A stretch of DNA of 64,000 nucleotides from Gavia stellata. Lineage: Eukaryota; Chordata; Aves; Gaviiformes; Gaviidae. Below, one piece after another: positions 13,501-25,500 of this stretch. The position numbers and the translations under genes were made by a program. Numbering within the stretch: position 1 is the first letter of the stretch; each line of letters begins with the position of its first letter. The stretch spans positions 4,092,001 to 4,156,000 of the forward strand of contig NC_082613.1 of NCBI RefSeq assembly GCF_030936135.1, written 5' to 3'. The notes beneath the pieces were generated by a model. It was not told the DNA's origin and made no database searches. It saw nothing but the letters and a program-made list of their open reading frames with translations.

Positions 13501-16500
13501 TTGGCCTGCTGCCCACGCACAACGTCCACAATACAGACCCTGATGGCCAAATGCTGCTTTTGGGTGTTTGGGTGTAAATGGGCTTTTGTAGAGTCTGATC
13601 TGTCACTGGTTGCTGACCTTTTGGGGATGAGATCACACAGTCCCCTTTTCCTTAACCAAAACTTCTCTCCCAAAATACACAGAAATGTGTGTGAATAGGT
13701 GTGATAAACGTTGCAGCTTCTGTTGTTTTTCTTTAAAAAATGGGATGTTTTTAACTAAAAGCAAAAGAATGAGTGTGTATGTTATTTATAACCCATGTTT
13801 CTGGCTGCTTTGATGGTGGTGAAGGTCAGGCAGACAAAAGAGGTTGCTGGTGGGAAGCCTTGAATGCAGGAGTCCCTGTGCTCTGCAGCTGCAGCAGTTG
13901 CTCTCCCCTTTTCCGCAGCTTGCCAGTGCTCCCGGGAGGGCTCTCTACACAGCACCTGCGACCAGGAAACAGGGCAGTGCAGCTGCCGGCCCAAGGTGAT
14001 GGGACTGCGCTGTGATAGCTGCGTGCCAGGCGCCTATGGATTTCCACACTGCGAAGGTAGCCTACTTCTCCTCCCTGATGGGGTGGGGGGACTCTGGTGT
14101 CTTGGGACATAGCGATGCAGTGCTGGTAAACCATAGAATCATAGAATAGTCTGAGTTGAAATGGGCTTTTCATCCCCTAAGAGCTTTGCAAGGGAAGAAA
14201 TAATCCCCTTTAGGAACAGCTGGGGTGTGAGCTATCTCTTTATAAATTCCTCCTTGTGCCTCTCTTTTCTAGTGGGCTCCTGTAACCCAGCAGGGTTGGA
14301 GACTGCAGATCCCTCGCTGGCCCCAGTGAGTATCAGATGAACCCACCAACCCCTGCAGGTCATTTCTGTGTGATCCCCTTTTACTCACTTTGGGCCAAGT
14401 CCTTCCTTAAGCACAGCCTGAAAGCAGCCATTAACCATGCCAGAGTAGCAGACGCCATGTTCAGCCACCATGCTGCAAATACTCACCTGCTCTTTTCTCC
14501 CCCTTCCTTACTCCAGGGCTCCTGCGCGTGTCGGGCATACGTTGAAGGCCCAGCTTGCGACAGATGCAAACCCTTATACTGGAACCTGACTCCAGAGAAC
14601 CCCTATGGCTGCATGAGTAAGGAAATGGCATTTGCACAGCCCCAAAAAGTCCCCTCCGTGCTATAATGGTGCAAGACCCAAACCCAAGCCATTGGGGACT
14701 GTCACTGCTGGATGGAAGTGATACCCTTCCTTCCTTCTTCACCCTGAAGTGGCATGTCAAAGCTGGAGTGGTCTGGGTAACCCCCACTTGAAGAGGGGAA
14801 AGACTGGAGCCTGGAGCTTTTTGCTTGAGGTGAAGCACAGGGCTCATGCAATGAGTTGTGACATTCTCAGCCCTCCGTGCAGACTTTGCACAGTTAATTT
14901 TTCATGGCCAAATATGCAGAAAAAGCAAATGTCTTTGGTAGTTGTGTCCTCAACAGTAACTGTTCAAAATGAAAAGAGAGCCCTTGTACAGCGCTACCCT
15001 CTACTTGACCAGTTCCTAGCTCCTCTTATCCCAGCTGGTGTCCTCTGGTGTGGTGGGTACTGTCCCCCATCAGGCTTCTTCTCAGGGGCTGATTGATCCT
15101 CTGGCTTTCTTGTTCATCTCTCTCTCTCCAGGCTGCAAGTGTGATACCAAGGGTACCATCAGTGGAATCGCGGAGTGCCAGCAGGTGGGTTTCCTCCTCT
15201 CTGCCTCCAGGCACCTCTGAGCGTGTGCTGTGTTGGGAGTGTTTCAGCTCCATCTCTTCCAGCAGCTGCTGGAGAGGCCTGTCCTGACGCTGAGCTCTCA
15301 AAGGTCGCACCACAGTCTGGGCTTGCATGAGAACATAGGATTAAGACCTGCCATAAATTAGGCACCTAAATATTTCTGGGTCTGGCCTGGATTTTTGTTT
15401 GCCTGCATTGTTGGGTAATTTAACTTATCTGGCCCTTATCTGGCCCACCCACATGCAGGAAGCAGTGTAGAGCATGAAACTCAAAATGCTTCTCCAGTGT
15501 CTCAGACTAGGTCCCAAATAACTGAGAAACGGCTTCACTGCGACAAGCAACGGGAGGGAATGAGCTTCCATGCCTGCTTCTCTCCTAGGGCAACGGGCAG
15601 TGTTTCTGCAAACCGAACATCTGTGGCCAGTTCTGCTCGGCGTGCAAAGACGGCTACTTCAATATGGAGAATGCAAATTACTTCGGCTGCCAAGGTGAGT
15701 CCCCTTCGTGATGTGTTAGGTGAAGGAGGGGGGCCACAAGAGCTGACCCTGGAGCAAGGGGCTCTGCATATACCAACTGGCCTTGGAGAGAAGGGGCAGG
15801 AGATGTTCCACCTCTTGCTTTTGATCATACCATGGCCCAGAGCAAGGGCTGGGTTTTGCTGTGGATCTGGAGACCTGAGTTCATGCTTTTGCCACCGTTG
15901 GGCAGAGGTCCGTCAGGCTGGGGAATGAAAGGCCAGGAGAGGTGCCCCCTCGGGGGCCAGAAATGTACTTTATCCACTGGCCATGTCCTTGCAGCTCTAC
16001 CCCTTCCTCCTGTTGGGAGCAGGTGGGTGTGGAGATGTGGGGTTGGCTGCTCTCCATCATACCCATGGGAAGCAGGGAAAGATGAGATCCAGCCACTCTA
16101 AGCTGGCCCACGCGGCCCTGGCAGGGCTGGGAAGAGGGAGCAAGGCTGCTGCTGGCGGCAGGGCTGCAGCGCCCAGCCGTGAGGGCTTGCAGACCTTGTT
16201 CCTCCCGCAGCCGTCAGCCGTCTGGAAATAGCTCGGCGCTGAGGTGGAAGAGGAGCCAGTCCAAGTGGGGTCAGGGCCAATATGAAAATGGATACAATGG
16301 AATAAAAATAGCGGCCCCAGCCTCCTCGCCTGCTGGGGCACGCCTTTGATTAGTGACCAGGAGCTTGTTAGTATGGCGGGAATGTAAACAGGCGCTTCCT
16401 GCCTGCAGGCTGCCGGTGCGACGTCGGCGGGTCCCTGGGGCCATCCTGCGAGGAGCGGAGCGGAGCCTGTCGCTGCCGGCAGAGCACACGCGGCCCCACC

Positions 16501-19500
16501 TGCACCCAGTAAGCTGCTAGCGGGAGATGCACCTTGGGGTGCTGCGCTTTCTGTTCGCTCCCTTGGGAATGGTGTCCTCGGCCACCACGAGGATGGGGAC
16601 CTCATCATCTGGGCTGCTGCCACATCAGCCGCTTGCCTGGTGGAGGTGTCCTCTTGCCTCTATCTCCAGGTAGCCCAGCAGGTAACGGTGCTCCCTCTCT
16701 TCCCCAGACCCTCACGAGACCATTATTTCCCTGACCTTCACCACTTGAAATTCGAGCTGGAGGAAGGCACCACTCCGGCCGGGCGGGCTGTGCGGTTCGG
16801 CTACAACCCTTTGGAGTTTGAGGGCTTCAGCTGGCGAGGATACGCACAGATGTCCTCTGTCCAGGTATGCCTGGTGTCTTCATCCCAGCCTGCCTCCCCC
16901 TGGGGAGGATGCAGCCAGTGGAGGACTGACGTGCTTTTGGCACACACACATCTTTCACCCCAAGTGCTTCTCAAACCCCCAAAGTCACATGATGGCCAAC
17001 ATAAACAGCACAGTGTGTATATATAGCCTGTTTGCGCAGATATTTCCTGTAGTGCTGGGGATGGCATAAACTGATGAGGGGAAAGATCCTAAATTGGGAG
17101 TCCCCTGACATCCTAATCCGGTTAGGCAAAGGTGGTAGCTTGGTGATTACTTACAGGGATGTCTATAAACACTGTCTCTGGGTTTCCTTGCAGCTCTGTC
17201 ATCTGACTCTGCTCTTTCCTGCAACTCTCTGCATAACCTTCCCTCCCTTTTCCAAAAATAAATTAGCTCTTTCTTAGCTGCCATGTTCAGCTTGGACCTC
17301 TTGTTACTGTTCTGCCTCTGTTCTTGCTGTTAGTTGTTTTGCTCTAACGATGGTTTACACTAACCTGGAGTTGCCTAAGCCCTAGAAGTGAAGCTATTTC
17401 ATCTGTTGACCCTTTTTTCTCCTCGGTGGATTCTTCTTCTGCATGGCCCCTGTGGAAGTGTTGCTTGTGTCTATGTGTTTGGGGATGGGGTGCAGGGCAG
17501 CAATTCTCTGACAGTCTTGTCCCGTGTAAGATGTTCCTTATTCTGGTGCGTGTACTTTCAGATTTTTTCACTTTGTCATGCTTAGGTAAAATAGCAGAGA
17601 GGCCAAATGTGTTAGCCATTTCCCCTTGAATTTGTAGGTAGGAGCTAAGCAACTAACTCCTGTAGGCTCCCAGCCTTAAAGCTTAAGGATGGAGCTCATG
17701 CTTAAGCTCATGGCTTTTGTTTTGCATCCAGTGTTGGCATTTGAGATAGAAATAGGCCTTGACAGAAGGGCTGGCACATGGCTTTCTGCTGGCAGGTCTC
17801 ACCTGTAGTTTCCTCTCTGCAAGATCCTTGCTGTTTGCTCTCCAGTGGGAAGATTTGTGTAACTGGAGCTTCGAGGAATGCAGAGTCCTCATTGGGAGTC
17901 TCCCTGGGCAGACCTCAGCTTTGCCCTGTAGGCAGAAGGGTATTTAAGCAGGTGCTTAGACCTCTTTGAAATGGGTAGGACTTAAGCATCTGCTTAACTG
18001 GAGTTTTCCTGAACATCATCCAGGCGGGCAGAGGGCTGACAAACCCGTCAGTGGCACATTCACTGAGCACCACTAGTCCTTAGTGTTTTGGGTTGCTGGG
18101 GATGAGGCACCAGCTCCATTTGCAGCCTTCTCCGTAGGCATCTGGGCAGAGCCCTGTCAGCACAAGGGCAGGCGCTTCAGCGATTGGTACCTGCTGGCTA
18201 GTTACGGCACACTAAGCCCAAAAGCAACATGCCGATAACAAAAACAAGAACTTCTTAAAACCTTTCCTCTGGCATGGGATATGCCCCAGGATAGCTGAAC
18301 CACCCTGCTGTGCCAGAGCATGTTCCAGAGCCTTTCCACCCCCTTCCCACAGGCAGGTTGCTCCCTTGGTGGCTGGCCCCAAAAGGGATGGCATTGCAAG
18401 GCACCCATGCCATGACTGTGCATTAGGGCCAGTTTGCTTGTCTCCTCCTTGTGCTGTGGCATGTTGCTTTGGGAGCAGTGAGCCAAGCAGCTGCGCTTGG
18501 GCTGGTAGCTGTCCGCGGTGGAGGTAATTGAAGGTGTGCTCTGCTTCTCTCCCCTTTCTTTCTCCCACCAGCCCAAGGTAGTGGTGACTCTCAATGTGAC
18601 CTCCCCTGACCTCTTCCGCCTCGTCTTCCGCTACGTCAGCCGGGGGCCTGCCAGTGTGGAAGGGAGGGTCTCGGTCGTTGAGGAAGGAAAGTTTAATGTT
18701 TGTGGCAACTGTAAGTGCATTTTTCACTTCTAGACTAACTCAGAGCATCCCACGCTGCGACACTGCTCCTCTGCCCCTTCTCCTGCCCCAGATGTGCCCA
18801 TTCCAGGTGTGCCCGTCCTAAGTGTGCCCGTCTCAGGTGGCCGGCCAGAGCCGTGCCACGGGATGGTGAGGGAGGGGGAAGAGAGGCAGGCAGGCAGGCA
18901 GGTAGGCAGGCGGGTGAGCAGCCTCCCGCAGAGCGGGTGAGCAGTCCAGAGCTGGCCCCCCAGTGACGTGTGCCCCGTGTGCTTTTTTGCTTTTTGCAGA
19001 ATAAAATCAGAGTCACTGTAGACGTGAAGGAGGCAGAGCTCTATCTGTTCCATGTCATCCTGAGGTATATTAATTCAGGAGGGGCCACTGTGTATGGCAA
19101 AATTACAGCTTATCAGCCACGAAGGAGAGGTAAGGATCCCAGACTGCTGTGCTCCCCTGCACCATCGCCACCTCCTCCCCATCCCAGGCAACCTTCTGCA
19201 TCATCCTTTCCAGAAGACACTTCCATACAGCTTTACCCATTAGTCCTGCCCTTCCAACTGAAAGGCTAACTTGAGTTTGTAGCCCCCTTTATTTAACAAA
19301 GCAGCAGCAAGCTGGCCCCCAGTCCTGGGGCTGCACACTGAGGACTGTTATCAGCCAGGCTGGTGTGAGATAAGGCTATTGTACAATTCGATACCACCTT
19401 TCCAGCACGGGACAAGATCACCCCAGTACCCCAGGCAGAACTGAGCTGAGTTTCCACAAAATGAGAATGGGCCAAGTGCTGGGAACTGGATCCAAACTTT

Positions 19501-22500
19501 GGCAGCTGGACACGGTTTTATTTTGCAGGTGCCCTCATGTGGCAGTCCTGCCCTTGCCTCGTGCTTCTCCCAAACCAGGCTGCTGGCTTCACACATGGTG
19601 TGGGATTTGGAAGTGGCATGGAATTGCACATTATACAGGCATTGCACTCTGGTGCAATGTCTTCTCATCAAGCCATGAGCTGCTGGAGAAGAGCCACCAA
19701 AAGATGGCTGAACAAGCCTAGAGACCTGGACAACAAATACTCTGGGAATCAATATGAGCAAGACTGCATGAGGCCATGCAACTGCCCTAGTGGGTGGTTG
19801 GCTGATTGATTTTACCCCTTCTGATGCTACAGCCACAACGTCCTGCTGAAGCTCTTCCTTCAGACTATTCGTGCACAGCACAAGGCTGTCCACACCATCT
19901 ACCTAATTTATCTGTGTGTGCAGTTCTCTCCTCTGTCTTGAATTGACATAGTTTGAAATGCCAAGATATGATTTTTCTATTTTTTTTTAGGGGAAAAATA
20001 GCTAGTTATTTTTATGGCCAGTAATATTACACAGCAGAAAGACAAGAGAAGCATGAGCTGTGCTCATGCTTTAAGATCCCACCAAAGGTCAGGAAGTATT
20101 TAATCTGTCCTATCCAGCAGAAGAGCTCATTTGCCATATAATATGCTTCCCTCCTTGCTCAGAAGCAACATTTGATTTTTCTAGCACAGAAGGCAAACTG
20201 CCAGCCTGATGCACCAGCAATGGCATCCAGGAGGGCAGCTTCCTTGATAGGCCAGAAATGCTGAGCCACCTTCTGCCTGGGTGGAATGGGCTTCACATGG
20301 TAAAGGACAAGCAGCCGGGAAAGAAGATAAGTTGGAAGACATGGGAAGCCTTTTCCAAGTATACGATTTGCAGACCGGTTTCTCCCACCCCGTTTCCAGA
20401 ATCCATCTTGGTTTGAGTTGTGTATCGTCTCAAAGTGATGTGAAACTTCAGCTTGTCAAGAGATCTACCCCGTTGCCTGTTCAGGGAAATCTCTTAATTC
20501 CTTGCATCCTCACTTCTGCTTCCCATCTGAGAAAGCAAGGGCACGGCCTCAGCTGATGCCAGGCATGTCGCAGAGCTAGCACACATGGGAAGGGGCCAAC
20601 CCATCCCAGCAGTAGCACAAGCCCTTGCTTTAGCTTCTGGCCCTCTGCATTATACTTTGATGTCCATGTACCACACCAGGATAGTCAGCGTGCCGCATTC
20701 CCCACTTCCTTCTTCATCTCATCTGCTCGCCATGCAGCCATACTCGGTGAATCCCTCTCACCTATGCTCTTCAAAACGCTCCTGAGACTGCTAGACAGGC
20801 AGACAGTCTGCTTCTAGGTGCCGTATCATTATTGAATCCAAAGTTAATGAATTCAAAGGTTATGGGACTGTGTCAGCTGAGCCAAGGAGCTTTTCAACAG
20901 CAGCAGGATCAGGCCTTAAACCCCTTCTCTCCTGTCAGTTAAAATTAACATCTTGGGTGCAGAGTCTGTGGCTGACAAGAAAGACAGGAGCGCAGCTTGG
21001 GGGTCTGAGAGTTTGCCAGAAGATGAGTAGCTCACCTATGGAGCTGGGGTCAGAATATCCCTAAGGAAGAAAGTGTCTGGGCAATTCTTTTTGTCTGTCT
21101 CAGAATAAATTCTTCACAGATTAGTTCCTTCCTTCTCTAGCTGGCAAAATGCTCCTTGGCATGCAATACTCCATGCTCTGCAGTCCAGGGATGCAGAGCA
21201 CACTGTGAGAGCTGTGGATTAGCATTAAGGATTGCACTGATTTATTTATTTTTTTCTTCCGTTAAGCTACTGAGCAGATTCAGAGTGGATGTCTCTGTTA
21301 CGGGACAGTGTGGGATTGTGCTGCATCTGCTACGGCAGCGCCAGGAGAGCAGGAGCCTGGGTCTCCCTGCTGCACTACAGAGCTGCTTCCCTGAGGGTAG
21401 CCTCCTATTTGCTGCCCCAGATTTTCCATCCCAGTGCCTTCACAGCCTCTCATCCCTCCCGCTCCAGGTACAGAGCAGACCAAGCAGATTGTCTTTGCTC
21501 CCAGCACGGAGCCAGCCTTTGTCACCATCCCCCAGAACAGCTTTGGGGAGCCCTTCGTACTCAACCCCAACACCTGGTCTCTGGTTGTTGAAGCAGAGGG
21601 TGTGCTGCTGGTAAGGACCAGCCCCTGTGCTCCATCCACCACAGGGGGCTTCAGCAGCTCCCTGGGGGCAAGTGTCCCAAACGTAACCAACTCTCCCATC
21701 TCTCCTCCTAGGACTATCTGGTTTTGCTACCCAGCTCGTACTATGAAGCTCCAATACTTCAGCTAAAGGTCACAGAGCCATGTACCTACCAGCCAGCCCC
21801 AGAACAAGCCACCCAGAAGTAAGGATCTCCACATCTTTGTGCTGTGTGGGATCTACTCAGCTCCTCTTGGCCTGGGATTAAGAAATGCATACAGTCCACA
21901 CTCTCTGAGGGTCTGGATGCAATAAAACTGCTTAGTGGAGTACTTTGCTGTGGATGGTAAATCCCACTGAACCTGCGCTGTCCCAGAAAGCCAGTGCATA
22001 GATGATCTCATCCATGGCACAGTCAGTCTGTGTGTTCTCATGGACCCTGGAGGTCCAGCTCATCCAGTAAGACCACAGCCCTCTCCTCTGCTAGGCTGGG
22101 TTCCCAGTGCTGGGTTGTATGTCAGTCAACAGCCCTGGAAAATGGCTACAATGAGTTAGGTCTTGTTGGACTATTTAAAATGAATGGGCAGAGTCTGGTA
22201 GTGCTTAAAGCATCTCAGTGCATCTGCTTGCTCTGCCCAGGACCTCTCTGTCCATCTTGGCAGGAAGGCTGGGTGGGCTCTGGACACAGTTGTCCCCTCC
22301 ATTATAGCAGTGGTCCCCAGGATAAAGCACATTGCAAGGGGAGAAGCTTTTTGTTGTTACTGCCATTATGGGTCCTAAAATACACAATCTCTTGCTCCAC
22401 ATTAACCAGAGATGTTCCTTTAGGCAGTGGAGCCTTCATGTTGGACCAAAGCCTTTTCCAAATCTTGCTGGGATCAGGCTGCATGGGTGCTCTTGACTCT

Positions 22501-25500
22501 GAGATTGTGATGTAACTACCATACTTAGCATTTTTTTTTCTTAATGTTTTTAGCTGCCTCTTGTATAAGTACCTGTCTGTGGACGGCTTCCCTGCAGCAT
22601 CAGGGGTGGAAGCGGTGTGCAGGCTGGACAACCGGTTACCCAGAGTGTGTCCCACAGAGCAGCTTACCCCCTCCCATCCCCGGATGGCGACATGCAGTGG
22701 CAGTGACGTGAGTGACACTTCTGTTTCATCCCTTGCGTGGGCACTGCGGCACTCATCCCCGTGCTCCCGCTGTCTGGTGCTTTACATACACCTGGGCAGG
22801 TTACAGGGAGGGCTTTTCACCCATGTACACCCCACTGCTGCCCCCTCAGTCATGCAGCTGTGTGCTTGCATGCCCTGTTGTTCAAGGCACCCAAAAGCAG
22901 TGTCTCACATGCAAAGGGCTTGCCAGGACATGCGTGGTATATGGTAAGAGTTGGCCTGTTGTCCCTTCAGCTGCAGAGGAGGCTGGTTTGTAGCACAGGC
23001 ATCCTGCACATGGTCGCTGCAGGAAGTGGGACAGGAGAGCCCTGCTCAGTCATCTCTCTGTCCTCCAGGTGGAAGTCCAGCTCTCCCTCCCTATTGCCCA
23101 GCCTGGGAAATACGTGCTGGTGGTAGAGTACGCCAACACCAACGCTTTGCAGACGGTGGGCATTGCTGTGAGCTCGCCGCACTTAGCCATGCAGCAGGGC
23201 ACGTTCATCTTCTACCCGTGTGTCTACAGGTATGGTCAGCTCTGAGACGCAGAACGGGTTCAGTCCTCCTCTGACACGGCAAGGACAGCCCCCCCCAGTT
23301 GAGCTTTCTCTGCTTTATGACATGAACAAAGCAATGCCTCAGAGTTGTACATCTAAGCTGTGTATGTCCCAACTAATCCTAGCTGGACATGGATTTTAGT
23401 GACTGTCCATCCCTGGGAAATACATGGCATCCCTGGCACACTACCTGTGCCAACATAGTCCTCTGATGCCTCTGCCAGGAGGTAATCTTATTGCTCCTGT
23501 TTACAGATGGGTACATTGGCAGGGACCCTTATTTAGGGAATGGCCTATGGGCAGGTTTACTGAAGCTGTTGGTGCAGGTCAAACCCTGTACTTTACTGTA
23601 AAAGTGTCTGACTTCAGACCTTTGCAACAGGAAACAAACATCTGGGGCGTCCTTGGGAAACTTCACTTTTATGACTTGCCAGAAAAAGTGTCAAAAGATT
23701 TACAGGGACTTTGGATAAATACCTTCAGGACCTATAGCTGGCAAGACAAGAATAGCGTCGTGACCTGGCTCGTGTCTGGTTTCAAAATTTGTGTTTCTCT
23801 TACAGTTTCCTTTGTCGAGGCATTGCTGTAGATTCCCAGAGCCGCATGGCAACATTTGAACTTACTTCAGAGGCTACCATTCGGTTCACCTCTGATCTGG
23901 CTGACTTCTTCCTGGTAAGGCTCCCTGCAAGGGCAGCCCTGTTTGCAGGTTGCAAGGAGGAGAGGCAGGAGCAGTACCTAGCCTGCAGAACGTTTTTCTA
24001 GTCCTGTTTGGACTGGATACTAGATCTTAGTCTATGTCATGAGCAGCCCAAGGTGGAGAAAGTGGTCGGTGGTGTGTTTTGAAAGTGGATCATGGGACTG
24101 GGATTTCAGAGAAGATGGGGAGAACAAGCTGCTCTTTGAAGAGGGAGCTCTGCAGCAGTGTGGCAGTGTTTCTTTCTATTTTACCTTGAAGGCATTCAAA
24201 GTTGCTTAGCCAAGGATAGAACAATCCCATAAATATGTGGAGCTTCTAAACGTCGTAGGGCTTGTGCCAAGGAAGAAGGGGCAGTAAGCAGAGGCGTGAC
24301 CTGCCATGCATTAGCTGACGTGTCTGATAAGGAGGTGCTTAGTGTGGTCAGCCTGATCGCTGGTGGGCACAAAAACTGCTGTAGGCTCCCAGAGGCAGAG
24401 GCTGTCACGTAACCAAACATCTCTCTCTTTCACGTGTGGCAGCACAAAGTGTACCTCGTACCCGCTGCCCAGTTCACCATGGAGTTTATCGAGCCGAAGG
24501 TGCATTGCATCAGCATCCATGGCACGTTCTCATCCAACAGGTAAGAGTCTTAGGTCCCTCAGAGTTTTAGCATGAATGTGGCTGTTTCCAAAAGCAGTTG
24601 CTTCCCCCACTTCCCTCAGGCTTGGAGCTTTTTGAGTTCTTGACCCAGGAGAAAGAAATCTGTGGCTGAGGCAAAGCTCCTTGCCCATGTCGACCGAGCA
24701 GGTAGCAATGGAATAAGGACTGGAAGTCAGGCTGCTGGTCCTTTCCCTGAACACCACACTGCCTCCTGTGGCAGACACTTAAGTGTCATCCTGAATAGCC
24801 TTTCCTGTGCTTGCTCACATACAGCAAGAGACACTCACTGTATCCGAATTCTTGACGCTGTTTTGAATCAATATTTGCACAGGCATTAGCCTGTGCAAGG
24901 TTCCTGTTCTTCACGCTGAGCCTGTGCTGCAGAGCCCCAGCGGTCCTGGTAGAAAGCTCTCCCTCAGCAGGCATGCTTTGTTACCTGCTAGGTGTTACAG
25001 GGCATGCTTCTGCTGCCAGGACCCCATAGCCTCTCTCTTTCCTTGTCGGAGATTTTTACATCCCGTTTTCTCTTTGTCTTGCAGCAGCTCCTGTGTTCCC
25101 TCAAGGTTCCTGAAGCTTTCTCAGTCGATCATTTTGGAGGGGGGCCAGACTCTGCCCATCGCTCCTGATGTCCCCCTGGCTCAGGCGGTCCATGTGGCTC
25201 CAGCTGGGGTCCCGATGGAGCCTGCACCTCGGCCTCCCACAGCAGTGGACCCCGCCGCAGAGCTCATCCTCCTGCAACCACCGCAGGTAGTGGCATGGGT
25301 ATGGGTTGGGCTGGTTTGCTGGTGCTGTGACACCAGACACCTGGGCCACAGAGAAGTCTTCATTCTCTATTCAATAGCTTTAGCTATCAGCAGTTAGCAT
25401 TTTCAGAATTTAATCAGGACTTTAAACCTGTCCCTGAACCTGTAATTCCTGTGGACTCTCCTGTCTTAGCTCCATCCAACCCTGCTTGGTTCTTTGGGCT

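Noticed and set aside
21278-21396. Acceptor GAGCAG at 21,277 for the third candidate exon
   Set aside because: It would give a 119-bp exon that does not enter in phase 0 and leave in phase 1, so the transcript would be out of frame at w19.
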